Of a DNA stretch of 64,000 nucleotides, positions 46,116 to 57,894 are shown piece after piece (position 1 is the first letter of the stretch; the number at the start of each line of letters is the position of its first letter). Below the pieces are notes generated by a model. The model did not search any database. It was not told where the DNA came from and saw only the letters and a list, made by a program, of their open reading frames with translations. This DNA comes from Sclerodactyla briareus (Eukaryota > Echinodermata > Holothuroidea > Dendrochirotida > Sclerodactylidae), in contig JAODTK010001043.1 of the NCBI GenBank assembly GCA_026419785.1, positions 372,001 through 436,000 of the forward strand, written 5' to 3'. Position numbers and translations under genes: made by a program.

Positions 46116-48076
46116 CCCATGGGAATGGGGAGACCGTTGACTCCAGCTGAATGGAGCCAAGGTACCGGTTACGATGGACCGTGGAAGTGCAAGAGGCAAA
46201 GGGAGTTCGTGTGAGTAGACCGGTGACGTATTTAACCTACCCGCACATTGCATCACCCCTTAGCCGCTCGACTGATGAGGAAGGAGCTGCACCACAAAAT
46301 GTGCTCTCTCACCTGGACGTGAAGGACAACGAGGAACCCCAAGAAGCATAGGAGAACCCTGAATCCCTGGACTTAATTACGGACAACGACCGGGAGGACC
46401 CAGAAGATAAGCACGCTCGTTCGGCAAGCGGACGACTCGAGAACTGCCAACGGGACGGAACCGAGTGCAACGTAACCACCGATACCAGGTCGAAAATGGA
46501 AAGGGGCTCGAGGTCAAACACCCATGGCCATGGGATGGGCTGGGTAATAGAGTGGCTTATCGTCGACGTACCCAACCAATCACGAATCGTTATTGGGCAC
46601 GGATTGGGCGGTGGAGACGCCAATTGGAGGGCGGGACGAGCTCTGGAAACAAGTTCGAGGGGGCGGAAACGATTCCGGCAGCACCAGCGTCGCCACCGAG
46701 GATCCCGCAGCAGGCGTGCTGGAGGTGGGGGCCCTAACGCGACTACCCCCATTGCAGTAGTCCGTCGATTACGCCAGCCGATCGGAGAGGGGAAAGTGTC
46801 TACCCCTGAACTAGTTGAGGTAGTCAGTTACTGGTAGGACTACCCATTGACTGATGGAGAACTCGGCGATCTCTTTTATCGTCTCATTAGCAACTTTGGT
46901 ATAAGGCTTAATTACTGCCAGGATCGGGTTCATTAGCAAGGTTGTGCTAATTGTTGGATGTTCCGTAAATTGTTGAGCTGCAAGTTAATCGTGGACACTT
47001 CATGGACGTTTATATTTTTTATGTTGTGATTTTGTTGTGAATTTCAATGGAAGTTTAAATTGTGTTGGATGGTTACCACCATACCTGGAGTAAGTACCTA
47101 ACTTCCAATTCAATCGGATTTCAATAACTGGTTATGTCACCCTTTTGTATTTACCCTTCCCTCTCTGCGAGCAGTAGTCATACCCCATGACTTTGTCCAC
47201 TGATGATCCACACGAACACATATCACGGAGAAACCCCCATTTTTATTGCCTTACTGTAGTTATGTCAAGCATGTGAGGACTTTGGGTTTGGGAAACTGTT
47301 ATTTCCAATATTTTTGAGGTGTTGGATCTGAGGCGAATCAGACAGTTTTATTGGTTATTTGGTTCCTAATTGCTACCTTTTCTGTGAATCTCCGTTGGAG
47401 CAAGGGTAGCGCGGCGGCAAATGTATTGCTGTGGTATTTCACGAGTATGGCTGGTCGCGCTTGTGCGGGCTACCGTCGTTAAAATCATTGCTTTGGATGT
47501 TAGTTTATTGTCAAAGGTCGAACGGTATCACTGGAATTTGAATTGGGTGGATTTCCACATTCCTCATGCTCTATTAGTGAGACAAGTACATTTATCACCC
47601 TGACAGTGCATGGGTCGCGGTTGGGACTAAATCGGTTTTCGAAATCGAAATTGAGATCCGTTTGATCTGGTTTGATGCCAAATTTGTTGTGATTTATCAT
47701 TAGACGCTCGTGTAGAAAACATGAAATAGCTGTAGCTTTAGATTGGATAGCGAAGTTGTTGAGAGAAATTATCGTTTCTAAAACTCTTTGAAAAAACGAA
47801 TTCGATGGATTCAAGTTTTAGTTAAGTTGGTATCTGCCTCTTATATTGCATTTCATAATTTTCTGCTATATCACTTATTTCGCTCGATATGATGGCTGCG
47901 AATCCACTATTGTGTATTCGCCTGGCATTCGGAACCGTAGTTAGTCGAATAATATTGTATTGCATATTATTGTCGATTGGATGCTTCTTGGCACGTGAAA
48001 ATCGGAAAAAAAGCAGGGGTACTCGAATGTCCTGGTGCCACGCACACGATCGGCCAACACGGGACGTGTTGACTCT
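46116..48076. other. 3' part of the LTR element, no pol domains found
   Basis: 46150-46840 has moderately long plus-strand frames, Arg/Gly/Asp-rich, without known motifs. 46850-48076 is AT-richer and non-coding apart from a short hydrophobic frame at 47889-48000 (VVSRIILYCILLSIGCFL) followed by basic residues, which could be a membrane segment or chance. Confidence 0.5.
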
Positions 48077-48089
48077 TGGGTGGGGGCTA
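48075..48089 (+). promoter_or_regulatory. polypurine-like tract before the 3' LTR
   Basis: CTTGGGTGGGGGCTA abuts the TG start of the 3' LTR, where plus-strand priming occurs in LTR elements. Confidence 0.5.
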
Positions 48090-48732
48090 TGTGACGCGCA
48101 CCGGGTCTCCGGCGCTTTGCCTCTGATTTTGGTTGGACTATGCATTATGTCGTGGGCCGGCGGTATCTTACGTGCTCGCGGTGCGCGGATCGCGCAGCTC
48201 CGGAACTTATCAGGGCGGTTACCGCGTATGCTATTCGCCAATACGTACGAGTGTACGACTTAGTTTATTTTGGCCTACCGCGCAGTGTAGCCCCATACGT
48301 GCGGGAACCCTAAATCCCATACGTGTTTCGGACTGCCCGTCCCTCGTCGCGCGCCACGTACGTACCGACGTAGTCGCTCGTCTCTGCAGATATCGCCATT
48401 TTCCTACGATGTCCTCTTATTGGTCTCTAAGAGGAAAATGAGCCTTTTCTGGGGAGATGAGCCCAGCCACGCCCATGTCTGGGTTTGGGCGAATCAGATT
48501 CATGTATTTTTGGACTGATCAACTCTATATTAGGGGTTCTTTTATGTCATATAAAATGAAGTTACATTTGTAAATCTAATCAGATGGATGGACGGTGGGT
48601 TAGTTCTCTAACCCCCAACTATGGAACGAAATAGAGATCACTGACTAGAAATAACCATGTCAGGCTCTTTTCCAAGTGTTGAGTTCTGCCCTCAACAACG
48701 GACTTCGTCGCGTTTCGCACCGGCACGCTACA
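48090..48732 (+). repeat. 3' LTR (643 bp)
   Basis: Begins TGTGACGCGCACCGG and ends GGCACGCTACA. Full-length match to the 5' LTR, with the TATA-like ATATAAAAT at 48549-48557. GTAG (48733-48736) follows as the right target duplication. Confidence 0.92.
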
Positions 48733-48933
48733 GTAGTATAACGCATGAAATAATGGCTACTACAAATCAGAACCACACAATGTTTAAATTGGACAGAATT
48801 TCCAGCTATGCCACTACCATTAACCATCTGCAATATGCAGAATATATCTCAGACTGAAAGACAAAACCTGCAATATTGCACTTGGTCCTGAATTATCGGA
48901 TTAATTCGGATATTTGATGATAAACTAGTAAAA

Positions 48934-49341
48934 AAGCGTATAAGCTCAGTCCGCAAAGCACTAGGCTTGTGATCAGAAGGTTGCGGGTTTGAATGTGGTC
49001 GACTGACTGAACTGGTGCGCCCTTGGGCAAGGTGCTTTATCTACATTGCCTCGTCCCACCCAGGCTTTGTGGGTACCATGTGCAGATGTGAGGAGACTTT
49101 GTGGTGAGTAACTAGTAGTTTGCGCTGAGTGTAGCTGCAACTTTTTGGATGTCCCCGGGGAGGGCACGTTGACGTGAGACACCGTTTCGGTGCGTCGGGA
49201 GCGAACAGAAGGTGTCAACGGTTGCGCATTGTAAAGTGTGGGGATGACAAGTCACTAATGATCAGGGATAATTTCTGAGAAGCGCTTTGAGCGTGTCCTC
49301 GACATGATACGGCGCTATATAGGAACGGGATATCATTATAA
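48934..49341 (+). mobile_element. tRNA-derived SINE
   Basis: An A box in TAAGCTCAGTCCGCAAAGC (48941-48959) and a B box in GGTTGCGGGTTTGAAT (48979-48994) make a tRNA-like head with GTG at the anticodon position (His-like). The body contains CTTGGGCAAGGTGCTTTATC, and the 3' end has AGCGCTTTGAGCG...GGCGCTATATAGGAACGG followed by ATATCATTATA. This is the classic layout of a pol III SINE whose tail resembles widespread deuterostome SINE tails. Confidence 0.8.
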
Positions 49342-50379
49342 ACCGGGCCAGGCGCACTTCTGAACCAAGAATTTTCCCTATTAACTAACTAATGCCTCGC
49401 TCTAACAATGGACACGATCAATTTTGTACAATATGAGCAGCCGATCAGAACACACCTTGCGGCTTGTTGGAAGCGCGGTTGTTTGAGGTGCGCTTTAAAA
49501 ACGAAACTGGAATGAATAACCTCCTAATATGTGGGTATTACATGTTTCTGAATAATTCGTCAGTCAAATGACTAAATTGCACCAAAAATATTCGACCTCG
49601 ACAATACCAATTGTAAGTGTTGAAAAGGCAAGTGACGAATTAATCACAGACACACATCGTCGCCCCCTGTCCTCGACGTTCGTTGAACACAACATAGCAG
49701 AACCCTTCACTTCAGAAATCAAATATAGATAAAACGTTTGTTATTAACAAAGAAATAAAGTTCTAGAATAAATATAATTCTTAGCTACTGGTACTTAACT
49801 AATAATCGTAATACAACCATAAGCAACTATAATTTTTCACACGAAAATCACTCTTTACTGCCAGTAGAGATTTTGCAGCTGTTTGCAACAAATATGGCAG
49901 AAAACATGTCTAGATTTGTCGAGTGCATTTATCTGTCATTAGGTAGGGTGAAACTATGAGGGCACCTTCCCTTGGGTGATCACGCCTTCTGGGGGTCGAT
50001 GCCATTATTTGCATGAGGTTTTGAAACGACAGAGTACCTTTAAGTTATCTGCAATAAGCCTGAAAAATTTATCTTAGACTACAGGTAAGCCTAATTAGCT
50101 CGTCAAGTTACCACATTTCTCCGCCCGGTCGTCGCGTGCAATCGTTACTTCTTGGAACCCATACTTGCCATCAGGTTGAAATTTAGCAGGTGGGTGGCAA
50201 CTACAACAGGCCAGGTCGAATTTAATTGTTGATTGCATAGCAATAGTGCTCTTAGAATAGGTGTTAATTAAATCCAATTAGTTGGTAATCACCTCAGTCT
50301 CACACGGCCAGCCTGACTGTCACGACGTTACGATTGCGCATGATTATAAGTAGGCTATACATTATTTCTAGTGGAACTA
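49342..50379. other. no gene recognised
   Basis: AT-rich non-coding DNA between the SINE and the L1/Tx1-like LINE; may include the LINE 5' untranslated region near the end. Confidence 0.4.
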
Positions 50380-51650
50380 TTCAGCACCCATTAGCGCTGG
50401 TCAAAGTTTCGGATCAGCGAATTTCCTTTGTACCAGCTGGACGGCGCCCCCATTTCAGCTTTTCTGTAACTATTTCGTGATCAAGAAGGACATTCCATCT
50501 ACCGTGATGATAGGTGGCCGTCCGTGCTGGATACGGTATCAAGGTCACCCCCGCACATGTTTGAAGTGTGGAAGCAAGGACCACCTGGCGTCAGACTGTC
50601 AGGTCCGGCGCTGTTACCGTTGTTGGGAGATCGGACATTTTGCCAGAGAAGGCCGCAACGAGCCAGTCTGCACGATCTGTGAGAAGAAGGGGCACTATCA
50701 CAGCAAGTGCCCAGTTTCCTTTGCAACCAGAGCCCGGCCAAACAACTCAGCCTGGCAGTTTGGAGAGGCAGAGCTGGAGAAGAGATCGGTGCAGACTGCC
50801 AAGCAGTCACGGCGGGGGCTGCTGGTCAACCACTACCACCGACTGGAACGAAGGAGGGACCGGCTGGTCGGGCAGGCGGGGCGTCCGCCCCTGCTCCGAC
50901 CGCCACACAGATTGGGCCGACTGTAGCGGCGTACACTGAGGTGGCGACATCTCCGACCGGGACTGCTGCCCCGATGGATGTCACTGAGGGGCAGATGCTT
51001 GCGCCAGGCAGGCGAGGCATCCGCCCCTGCAGGGCCCTCGCACGAAGTTACGGTGGTGGGGCCTACACAGGACTCTGACTCCGAGCCCGGGGCCTCAACG
51101 ATGGAGGTTGTAGAGGCGACATCGCAGGCCCTTTTTGGGAGCGGCTGCGAGACGTCTGAAGACGAGGAGGGGGACTTCCAACGCCTTTTCCGGGGAGCGA
51201 CCGGGTTGTGGCCGATTGGGCGTCAGAGGTGGCGCCTACTGCAACCCAGATGGATGATGGCCCCTGGACGCATATCAAGAGGCGGGCAGGGAGGTCCAGG
51301 ACCCCTTCCCCCATCAACCCATCGCAGCGAAGAAGACAGAGCCGAGAGGTGGAAAGGGCCAGACAGAAGCTGACGAAAAGCAACATCTGTACTGGAAAGA
51401 AGGCGTGGCTGTCTTGCCGAGTGAGAGGGTGCCAGGCCCCTTCACCCGTTTCACCGAGCTCCGACGCCACATGGAGGTTTGTCACAAAGGACAGTTGGTG
51501 AGCTTATTTAAGTGCCCCTGCCCCCTTGTCATTCCACATACAAGGACCCAGCCGACTGGGTGAAACATGTCAGTGGGGACCACCCAGAGTTTGTATTGAG
51601 TAGATCAGTGAGTTTTTTAATGACCTGTTTTTGTTATGAGCGCCTAGGGG
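50380..51650 (+). pseudogene. LINE ORF1: nucleic-acid-binding protein with CCHC knuckles and two C2H2 fingers
   Basis: The longest clean piece (50477-50926) reads KKDIPSTVMIGGRPCWIRYQ, then knuckle 1 CLKCGSKDHLASDC (50558-50599), knuckle 2 CYRCWEIGHFAREG, whose last Cys is Gly, and knuckle 3 CTICEKKGHYHSKC. A low-complexity Pro/Ala/Gly/Thr-rich linker follows in several frames. At the C-terminus are two classical C2H2 fingers: C-X4-C-X12-H-X4-H (51415-51485) and C-X2-C-X12-H-X4-H (51519-51583, one frame break inside). ORF1 proteins coat LINE RNA (family knowledge). The added C2H2 fingers suggest extra DNA or RNA binding (inference). Confidence 0.75.
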
Positions 51651-51689
51651 GGCTGTTTTATGAGTGGGAAACCACTTCGGCCGCCATTC

Positions 51690-54600
51690 TTTTTTCCATC
51701 GTTTTCAGTATATCCATTTGCACACTAAATTGTCGGGGCTTAAGGGATTCTGTTAAGTGTAGAGATACACTCTCTGAAGTATTTTCAAATTCGACTTGTT
51801 CATGGTACAGGAGACATTCTTAGGTTCACAGGATTATACCCTTTTCAAGTCATTGTGGATGGGTCGGTTTCTTTTCAGAGGGGATTCCACATCACTCATG
51901 TGGTCGCCATGCCTTCTCAAAAAGATTGCGTTGCCACTTTCACAAATCGTATAAAGATAGGGAGGACGTTGAATTTGTTCTGTGGAGCTTTTGAGATTCT
52001 ACGGCTCCGGTTTTGTAATTATTATCACAGTGTTACAAAGTTGAGTACGTAATGTCTTTGTTAATCAGTTACACACCTAGTACGTGGAAACGTTTCCTGT
52101 ATTATTGAGATGACTTTAATTGTATTTTATGTGAGGGGGATCGCCGGGCGATCCCGCCAAACGATGGCTTCAGGGGCGAGGAAACGCCGCATCATTTTTA
52201 GATTTTCACAATTGGTTTTGATGTTGGCTTAAATTGTACACAGTAGGAGTGCCACCCATTGGCATGGTAGAGGTTTGAGTTCCAGCTTAGACAGATAATG
52301 TTCTACTGATTTCAGTCCAATGAAGGTTTCTTTACATCCTTTATTTATCAGACCCGATTGTGTTGTTGTATTATTGCCTGGCTAAGGTACAGGTTAGAAA
52401 TCCTATGGAAAGTCAATTCCTACTTGGTCCGGATGAGTTGGTGTTCGGACGTTCTTTTTTTTTCCCGCTGTGGCGTACCTTGATCCCTGGTTTCTGTTCA
52501 GTCACGGACTGGTGGGAGGGAGGTCTCAAGGTTGCGCCTCAGGGGGACTGAGTATTAAGCCCGGGGTTGTTAGGGCCCGCTGTGAGCGGCGTGAACTGAC
52601 TCGGTGAGCCTTCAATCTGTTGCCAGCTTCGGGAACGAAGCGAGGTTAGGGAAGTCTACAGGAAAGAGGGGCGGGGGGCGTATTATTCGTTCAGCAAAAA
52701 TAATTAGAGGAGGGGGAGGAGCCCGTTCAGCTTCTTATCGAGTCGGAAAGACGCTCAAGGCAGAGTTAAGGTTATAAGGGTTAGGAAACTCAGAGGGAGG
52801 GGGGTGGTTACTGGAGTGGTGTTAGTTTCTGTGTTTCATGATTTTTCCACTGATTTAATTCAGCGATTTGATGTGACAGTACCTCATGGATATGTTTTTA
52901 AATCATTTCAGTACGCTCGTGATATCCAGGCTACTGAATTAGATAAGCCATACTTTGAAAAGACATTGGCACTGGCTTGCGTTCCATTGTTGAAGAATAA
53001 AGCCGGGTATTGATGTTTATCTGTGGAGTTTTACTTGAAGTTAATTTGATTTGATAGGAGAAGATTTGCTTCAGTGGATAATTATGATTTCCCGTAGAAA
53101 ACAACTTTCTGTGTCACAACGTACAAGCCATTATTACGTATTGCCAAGAAGGGGGATCCCTTTGGATCCGCTAATCGCCGGACGAGTTAGTCTCGTCCAG
53201 GCGATTAGAAAATTATTTTCTAAGTTTTGCAATTACGTAATCATCTGTCATGAGGGGTCCATTGTCAATGATTTCCAGATTGCTCTGTCCAGGCGGTCCA
53301 TTAATTAAGAATAACAATTATACGTGATATTTGTGGATCTGTCTGGATCGCCGGAGGAAAACCCGGTAGCACTAATTTCATAGATCAAATAGCATTGACA
53401 AGGTCAACTGGGATTTCTTGTTTAAGTTACTCCGTAGAATCGGGTTTGAGGATTATTTTTTCACTTGGGTTCATATTCTTGTATTCTAGTACACAAGTCG
53501 TCTTTTGATAACGGGAAGCTTAGCGAGAGGTCACTATTCAGTAGAGGTGTGCGTCAAGCTGTCCATGAATCACCCGTTTGATATGTACTTCATAGAGCCA
53601 TTGGCAAGCTTTATTTCCAGTTTTCAAAAAAAAAGGAGTAAAAATTTTTTTTCCGGGCTTCCATGTTCCGGGGGTGGGGCATGGCTGTCAAGTTGCGACA
53701 GTTGACAGATGACGCTACGTGCGTAGCACATCTCAGACGATATTGTTTCTTTTAAGGTTTTTAACTATTTTGAGAGGGCTACTGCTGCGTCGTTAAATTT
53801 ACGCAAACACAACAGGGTTTTGAAGTTAGGGAGTTGTAGGGCAGAGATGGCGTGGTGACATTAACTGGGTTGAGAATCAAATTGTAATTAATGGTATTGG
53901 GTTTTGTAAGAAGTCATGCATCAAGTTGTTATGGAAGTCATGTCCGAAGGCGAGCAGAGGAATAGAACCTGGGGAAACCGAGGGCTAACTCTGTGGGCGG
54001 GTCCATATTGTTCAATATCTGCTATTTACCCATGTTCTATTATGCTTCGTCAGTTAGTTGCTGAGCATTGGTTTTTTTTTGTTTGTTCGTCTGTTGAAGT
54101 CAGTCTTCTCATTTATTTGGAAAAGAAGACGGAGTATGTTTCACGGAAAACCGTGTTCAAAGATTGATAGATGGAGGGTTAGGTCTAGTCCACGTACAGA
54201 ATAAGATGAAGGCCTTGTTTAAAAAGGATGTTTCCATTCCTTTTGGGAGGAACAATTTGTCTTGTTGTAATTAATTTCTCGTTCGATATTTTATGGCAGA
54301 AGGCTGAGAGCCATTTTCCAGTCGTTTTGGTCGACATTCTGTGCCTCATTCCGATGTGTGATCACCTTCATATCGGGCGCTTTGGTCATCATTTCAACTT
54401 TGTATTTCAAAGATGCAAAATTTTGTTAGAAAGTGTAAATACTCGAAGGTGTTATTGTTTTAATTAGTCTGTGTTTCAACACCCAGGGTGGTATGGAAGA
54501 GTCCCGTTCGTGACTGGCCTTTCAGTGGCGTTGGTGGCGAATTCACTTTTGTGCAATGTGCTGAAGTCCTTTAGCTGAGCGGTTGGTGCACGGTGCTCTC

Positions 54601-55290
54601 CCACCATGCTAAGCTGAGTGTTGGGGGATGAGGGTAACGGAGAATGTGCCCTTTTGTTTACCGTTAGAAACTGGTGGAGAATGATTTGGGAGTGTCATTT
54701 CTTTATGAGACACTCAGTTGGTCGGCGGTTAACAATGTTACCGAGTTTTGGTTAGGGGAATCAGTATGTTTTCCACAGCTCTTGTTTGTATGGAGTTCAT
54801 ATCCCAGACGTCCAACTCACTTGTGTGGGCGAGGGTTTGGTTCATTTTTTGTACAGTAAAATATGCGATTTGGAATAGGAGTGTCGTTCGTTTCAAGAAG
54901 ACAGAAATATCCAGACGATGTTTTTGTTAGTAAGGTTCAAGATGAACATTAGAAACACGTAGTTTAGTTTATTTTAAGAGATGGTCTAGCAGCAAGTTTA
55001 AGAAAGTTTGGGTGGAGACCACTCACATGTTCACGTTCTAATCATAAGGTTTTAATAAAGTGTAACGTTCAGCTCATCTTGTGTGATGGAAAGGAATGAA
55101 ATTGAAAGGTTGAAATTATTTTTTGTTTTACAATGTACATATGATGTGCCTACTGCACCAAGGGAAACATTGTTTTGTAACACTACCATTCATGATTGTA
55201 AATATTATAGAAAGAGAATGGTTTTAAATCAATTGAAAGAAATATGTCTGATCGATAGTGCAAGGAGGATAGGTTTTCAAATCTGATCGG
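51690..55290 (+). pseudogene. LINE ORF2: endonuclease and reverse transcriptase
   Basis: The endonuclease begins with ISICTLNCRGLRDSVK near 51709-51756. Distal parts include CSVTDWWEGGLK near 52498. RT fragments: FDVTVPHGY, DLLQW...QLSVSQRTS, VNDFQIALSRRSIN (53265-53308), DKVNWDFLFKLLRRIGFEDY (53397-53456), MYFIEPLASFI (53586-53618) and the active-site region LTDDATCVAH at 53702-53731, which reads Leu-Thr-Asp-Asp where F/Y-x-Asp-Asp is expected. The C-terminal region ends near 55290 with NQLKEICLIDSARRI. The L1/Tx1 assignment rests on WDFLFK...GF and EPLA. Confidence 0.75.
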
Positions 55291-55579
55291 CGATGCGAGT
55301 TATCGGTGATCGTTATAATCGGTAATCGGTAGTTGGTGAAACAGGGATGGCGAAAAACAAAGGGTTGCAGCCGGGTGCAGTTGATCTCTGTGTTTTGATT
55401 CTTACAGGTGCGAACTGGCAGACGGGTGCTCGTTCGGGGAAATGTGCAAGAAGAAAATGCCAGTGTCATGACTCACTGTTTCAAAGTTTATGGAAATGGA
55501 ATAACTGCATGATAGGCTACCCTATGTTAACCTCGGCAAATATTGTCAAATGTTTGAAAAAAATGTGGGGGGAAAATGG

Positions 55580-55617
55580 AAAAAAAAAACAAACAAAAAA
55601 AAAAAAAAAAAAAAATG

Positions 55618-55654
<37 letters not shown>
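55580..55654. repeat. A-rich tract, probable LINE poly-A tail
   Basis: Long A run with a few C, T and G interruptions about 290 bases after the ORF2 end. It could be the 3' tail or an independent microsatellite. Confidence 0.7.
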
Positions 55655-55655
<1 letters not shown>

Positions 55656-57118
55656 AAAACCCAATAATGGAAAAAAATGGCCCTGACAGGAACTCTATTT
55701 CAAACCTATCTATTAATAGCCGAAAATGTTCGCTCCCTAACGATAGGGATACAGCCACCACACTGATTTAGGGGCGACCAAGTTAATGTTAGTATGTGTG
55801 AACGAAAAAGTGTTTCTTTTAGAATTTCATCTGTAGATCGCATCCGGTGCATCTACCGGATCCCCGTTGGAAGATGCGTTACCAATCCAATGTAGGTTGG
55901 AGATATAAACAACTATGTGGGAAATAATGTAAGCACTCAAGGACATTGCAGAAAACATGGAGGCATTGCGACCTTATATCCCTATAAGTCAACAGTGGGA
56001 GTGGGGGGGGAGGATTTTGATATTATTTTATTTTTTGGAAGTGGGGGACGCGTCCCCCCAGTTTCCCCCCACCCCCTCCCCAGGATTTGAGCCACGTCTC
56101 TTCTTGCCCCTTTATTTTTCAAGCCCATTGAAAGGAGTTTACAGGACTGCATGGTTGACTTACACTCGCACATCCCCTCAATTAGCGGCACCCTTGGGTT
56201 TTTGCAGGCTTTTGTAACTTGAAGACGATTGCATGGAAATAAACAAGGAAAGGTAAAGCAACGCGTTCCGTTGACAAAGTTCTCTTTTTCATATAAGGAC
56301 ATGAGCTTTTATTACATTATACTAAATTATAAAAGGCAGCACCCACCTAGCCGTTGTCCCCGCCCTCCCTGCCACTCATGTCACCCTCAAATCATATGTT
56401 GGATGCTTGGTCTTTATTTTCATATCGTAGAGTGTCACGCGAATGGACCTATGTCTAATCCACCGGTGTATATAGCTGTTAGGCTATTCGTCGCCGAAAC
56501 ACGGAATTGAACAAGTTCCCTAGAGTTTGGTGAGTGCACAAAGCAACGGTAATGTAAAATTGCAAACAGTTGTGTTCGATCCCTAAGTTGGATAACGTAT
56601 TTTGACACTACCCCCCACCCCCCGACGAAAAGCGTGTGCATTAAATTTAAAAAATCATTCTGTCGATTATTTTTTTCGGCCCCAAATTCATAGGGGGGCA
56701 GCCGCCCCCTCCCGGCCCCACTGTGGCCGCCGGCCCGTCATAATACATACAACATACATTAAATAAATCCATACATATATTCAATTGGACTCGATTTGTT
56801 TTGTTTGGACAATGTACACAGCGGGTCGCGGTATCCCATTATTCACAGCCCGTCACCCACCCCTCCCATCCAACCTCTCTTCAACCCGATCCATACTTAT
56901 GGACATCAGTTCAGCATGTTAATTTCCCCTTCCCACCATGACCAGATCCATAGATGGAGAGACCTCATTTCTCATGCACGTCCAGTCATATGACCAGGCA
57001 CTGGACGAGGGAGTGCAAGTTTGGGATTATGAAATTTCCCGCACAGGGACGTCAGTGACGTCCGTAACGTAGGTCACCAATCCTAGGTTGCTTCATTCGA
57101 CTCATACCCCTCTGTTAC
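55655..57118. other. no gene recognised
   Basis: Non-coding, with G/C-rich fragments (GGGGGACGCGTCCCCCC near 56043, CAGCCGCCCCCTCCCGGCCCC near 56699) that resemble ends of DNA transposons but have no partner. Confidence 0.35.
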
Positions 57119-57336
57119 TTGACGAAATCATATTGGTGTGTCACAGAAATAATCTTTCCAGGATCAACGGCATATTGCCGGGGGGAGGGAGGGGAACAGT
57201 ATTGGATCGCGGGAACGGGATAAGGTACATGACCACGTCGTCGCTGTTCTAAGACGTCCGAGTTTACCATGATTTTCAACAGGAGAATACAGGTAATGCT
57301 AGCCACCGACAACATTCTGATTCTGATCCAATGCAT
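57119..57336 (-). CDS. possible first coding exon of an unknown minus-strand gene
   Basis: From ATG at 57336 the complement encodes 72 residues with a hydrophobic N-terminal segment (MLSVASITCILLLKIMV after a short basic start), which fits a signal anchor or signal peptide. A Pro/Tyr-rich stretch then runs to VTHQYDFV, followed by CAA|GTAACA, an acceptable splice donor at 57119/57118. No domain is recognised. No downstream exon is identified, partly because the coding strand would continue into 55655-57118, where I see none. This could be chance. Confidence 0.25.
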
Positions 57337-57769
57337 AGAAATAGACGGCTTTTTTACATTAGACTCAAGCGATCTTCTCTGTGCGACCGTGCTATATCCA
57401 CTACGACCGGAAACAACAGGTAGCTAGCTAGCCTAAGCTGACCTTAGCTGTTGTTATGTAATGTATCACTGCGGATTAGCCTACTGCCTAGGCAGTTCCG
57501 TAGTGATTGAATCTGATCTAGGCCTATGCCCTAGGCCTAATCAGTAGTACTTAGCTAAGGTCAATATATACTTGTACTGTAGTTCTGGTATGTAGCAATT
57601 CAATTAAAGTAAGGTCTTCTTTCGCTTCTCAGCCAGCCAATAGCAATACTGGGTCTGTTGCATAATGTTATAGGCTATTAGTTCCACCTGCACGTGTTCC
57701 CGATATCCTACAATCAAGGCCAAGAGGGGCGTTGTTTTTTTATTGTGTAGGCTTGTCAGCAAACTTGGC

Positions 57770-57894
57770 CACGTTGAATAGTTTTCGAAGATACTGGGTG
57801 AAGAAAGTGATATTTTCGGATTTGAAAAGCCATTTCGGCTAGGCTGGCCGTTTTCCTTTCCTTCGCTTTCACTATCATTTTCAATGTCCTGCAT
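57770..57894 (-). CDS. possible exon of an unknown minus-strand gene
   Basis: The complement starts MQDIENDSESEGKENGQPSR and continues NGFSNPKISLSSPSIFENY. This acidic and Ser/Asn-rich composition looks like real coding sequence rather than a random frame. Beyond about 57770 it becomes ordinary. The start is taken from the first Met; no splice site is convincing. Confidence 0.2.

Larger units (their letters stand above)
42121..48732 (+). mobile_element. Ty3/Gypsy-type LTR retrotransposon with gag-protease only
   Basis: The element has two LTRs, TG...CA ends, a 4-bp target duplication, a possible primer-binding site after the 5' LTR and a G-rich polypurine-like tract before the 3' LTR. Total length is 6,612 bp. 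The interior encodes Gag with a retrotransposon-type capsid, a zinc knuckle and an aspartic protease. In 46115-48089 I find no YxDD, RNase H, zinc-binding HHCC or DDE signature in any frame. It therefore looks non-autonomous, mobilised in trans if at all, or it has lost its pol in a deletion. The Ty3/Gypsy label rests on the Gag and protease style and the 4-bp duplication. Confidence 0.85.
50380..55654 (+). mobile_element. L1/Tx1-superfamily LINE, two ORFs, frame-disrupted, near full length
   Basis: ORF1 (50380-51650) has CCHC knuckles and C2H2 fingers. ORF2 (51690-55290) has an APE-type endonuclease start and an L1/Tx1-type reverse transcriptase. A long A-rich tract ends the element. It is the most complete LINE in the window, but single-base indels break both frames many times. 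Confidence 0.8.

Noticed and set aside
47889..48000. Envelope protein of the LTR element
   Set aside because: One hydrophobic stretch is not enough; no signal peptide, cleavage site or upstream surface domain is visible.
55546..55761. Phe-rich minus-strand frame
   Set aside because: It is the complement of the A-rich LINE tail.
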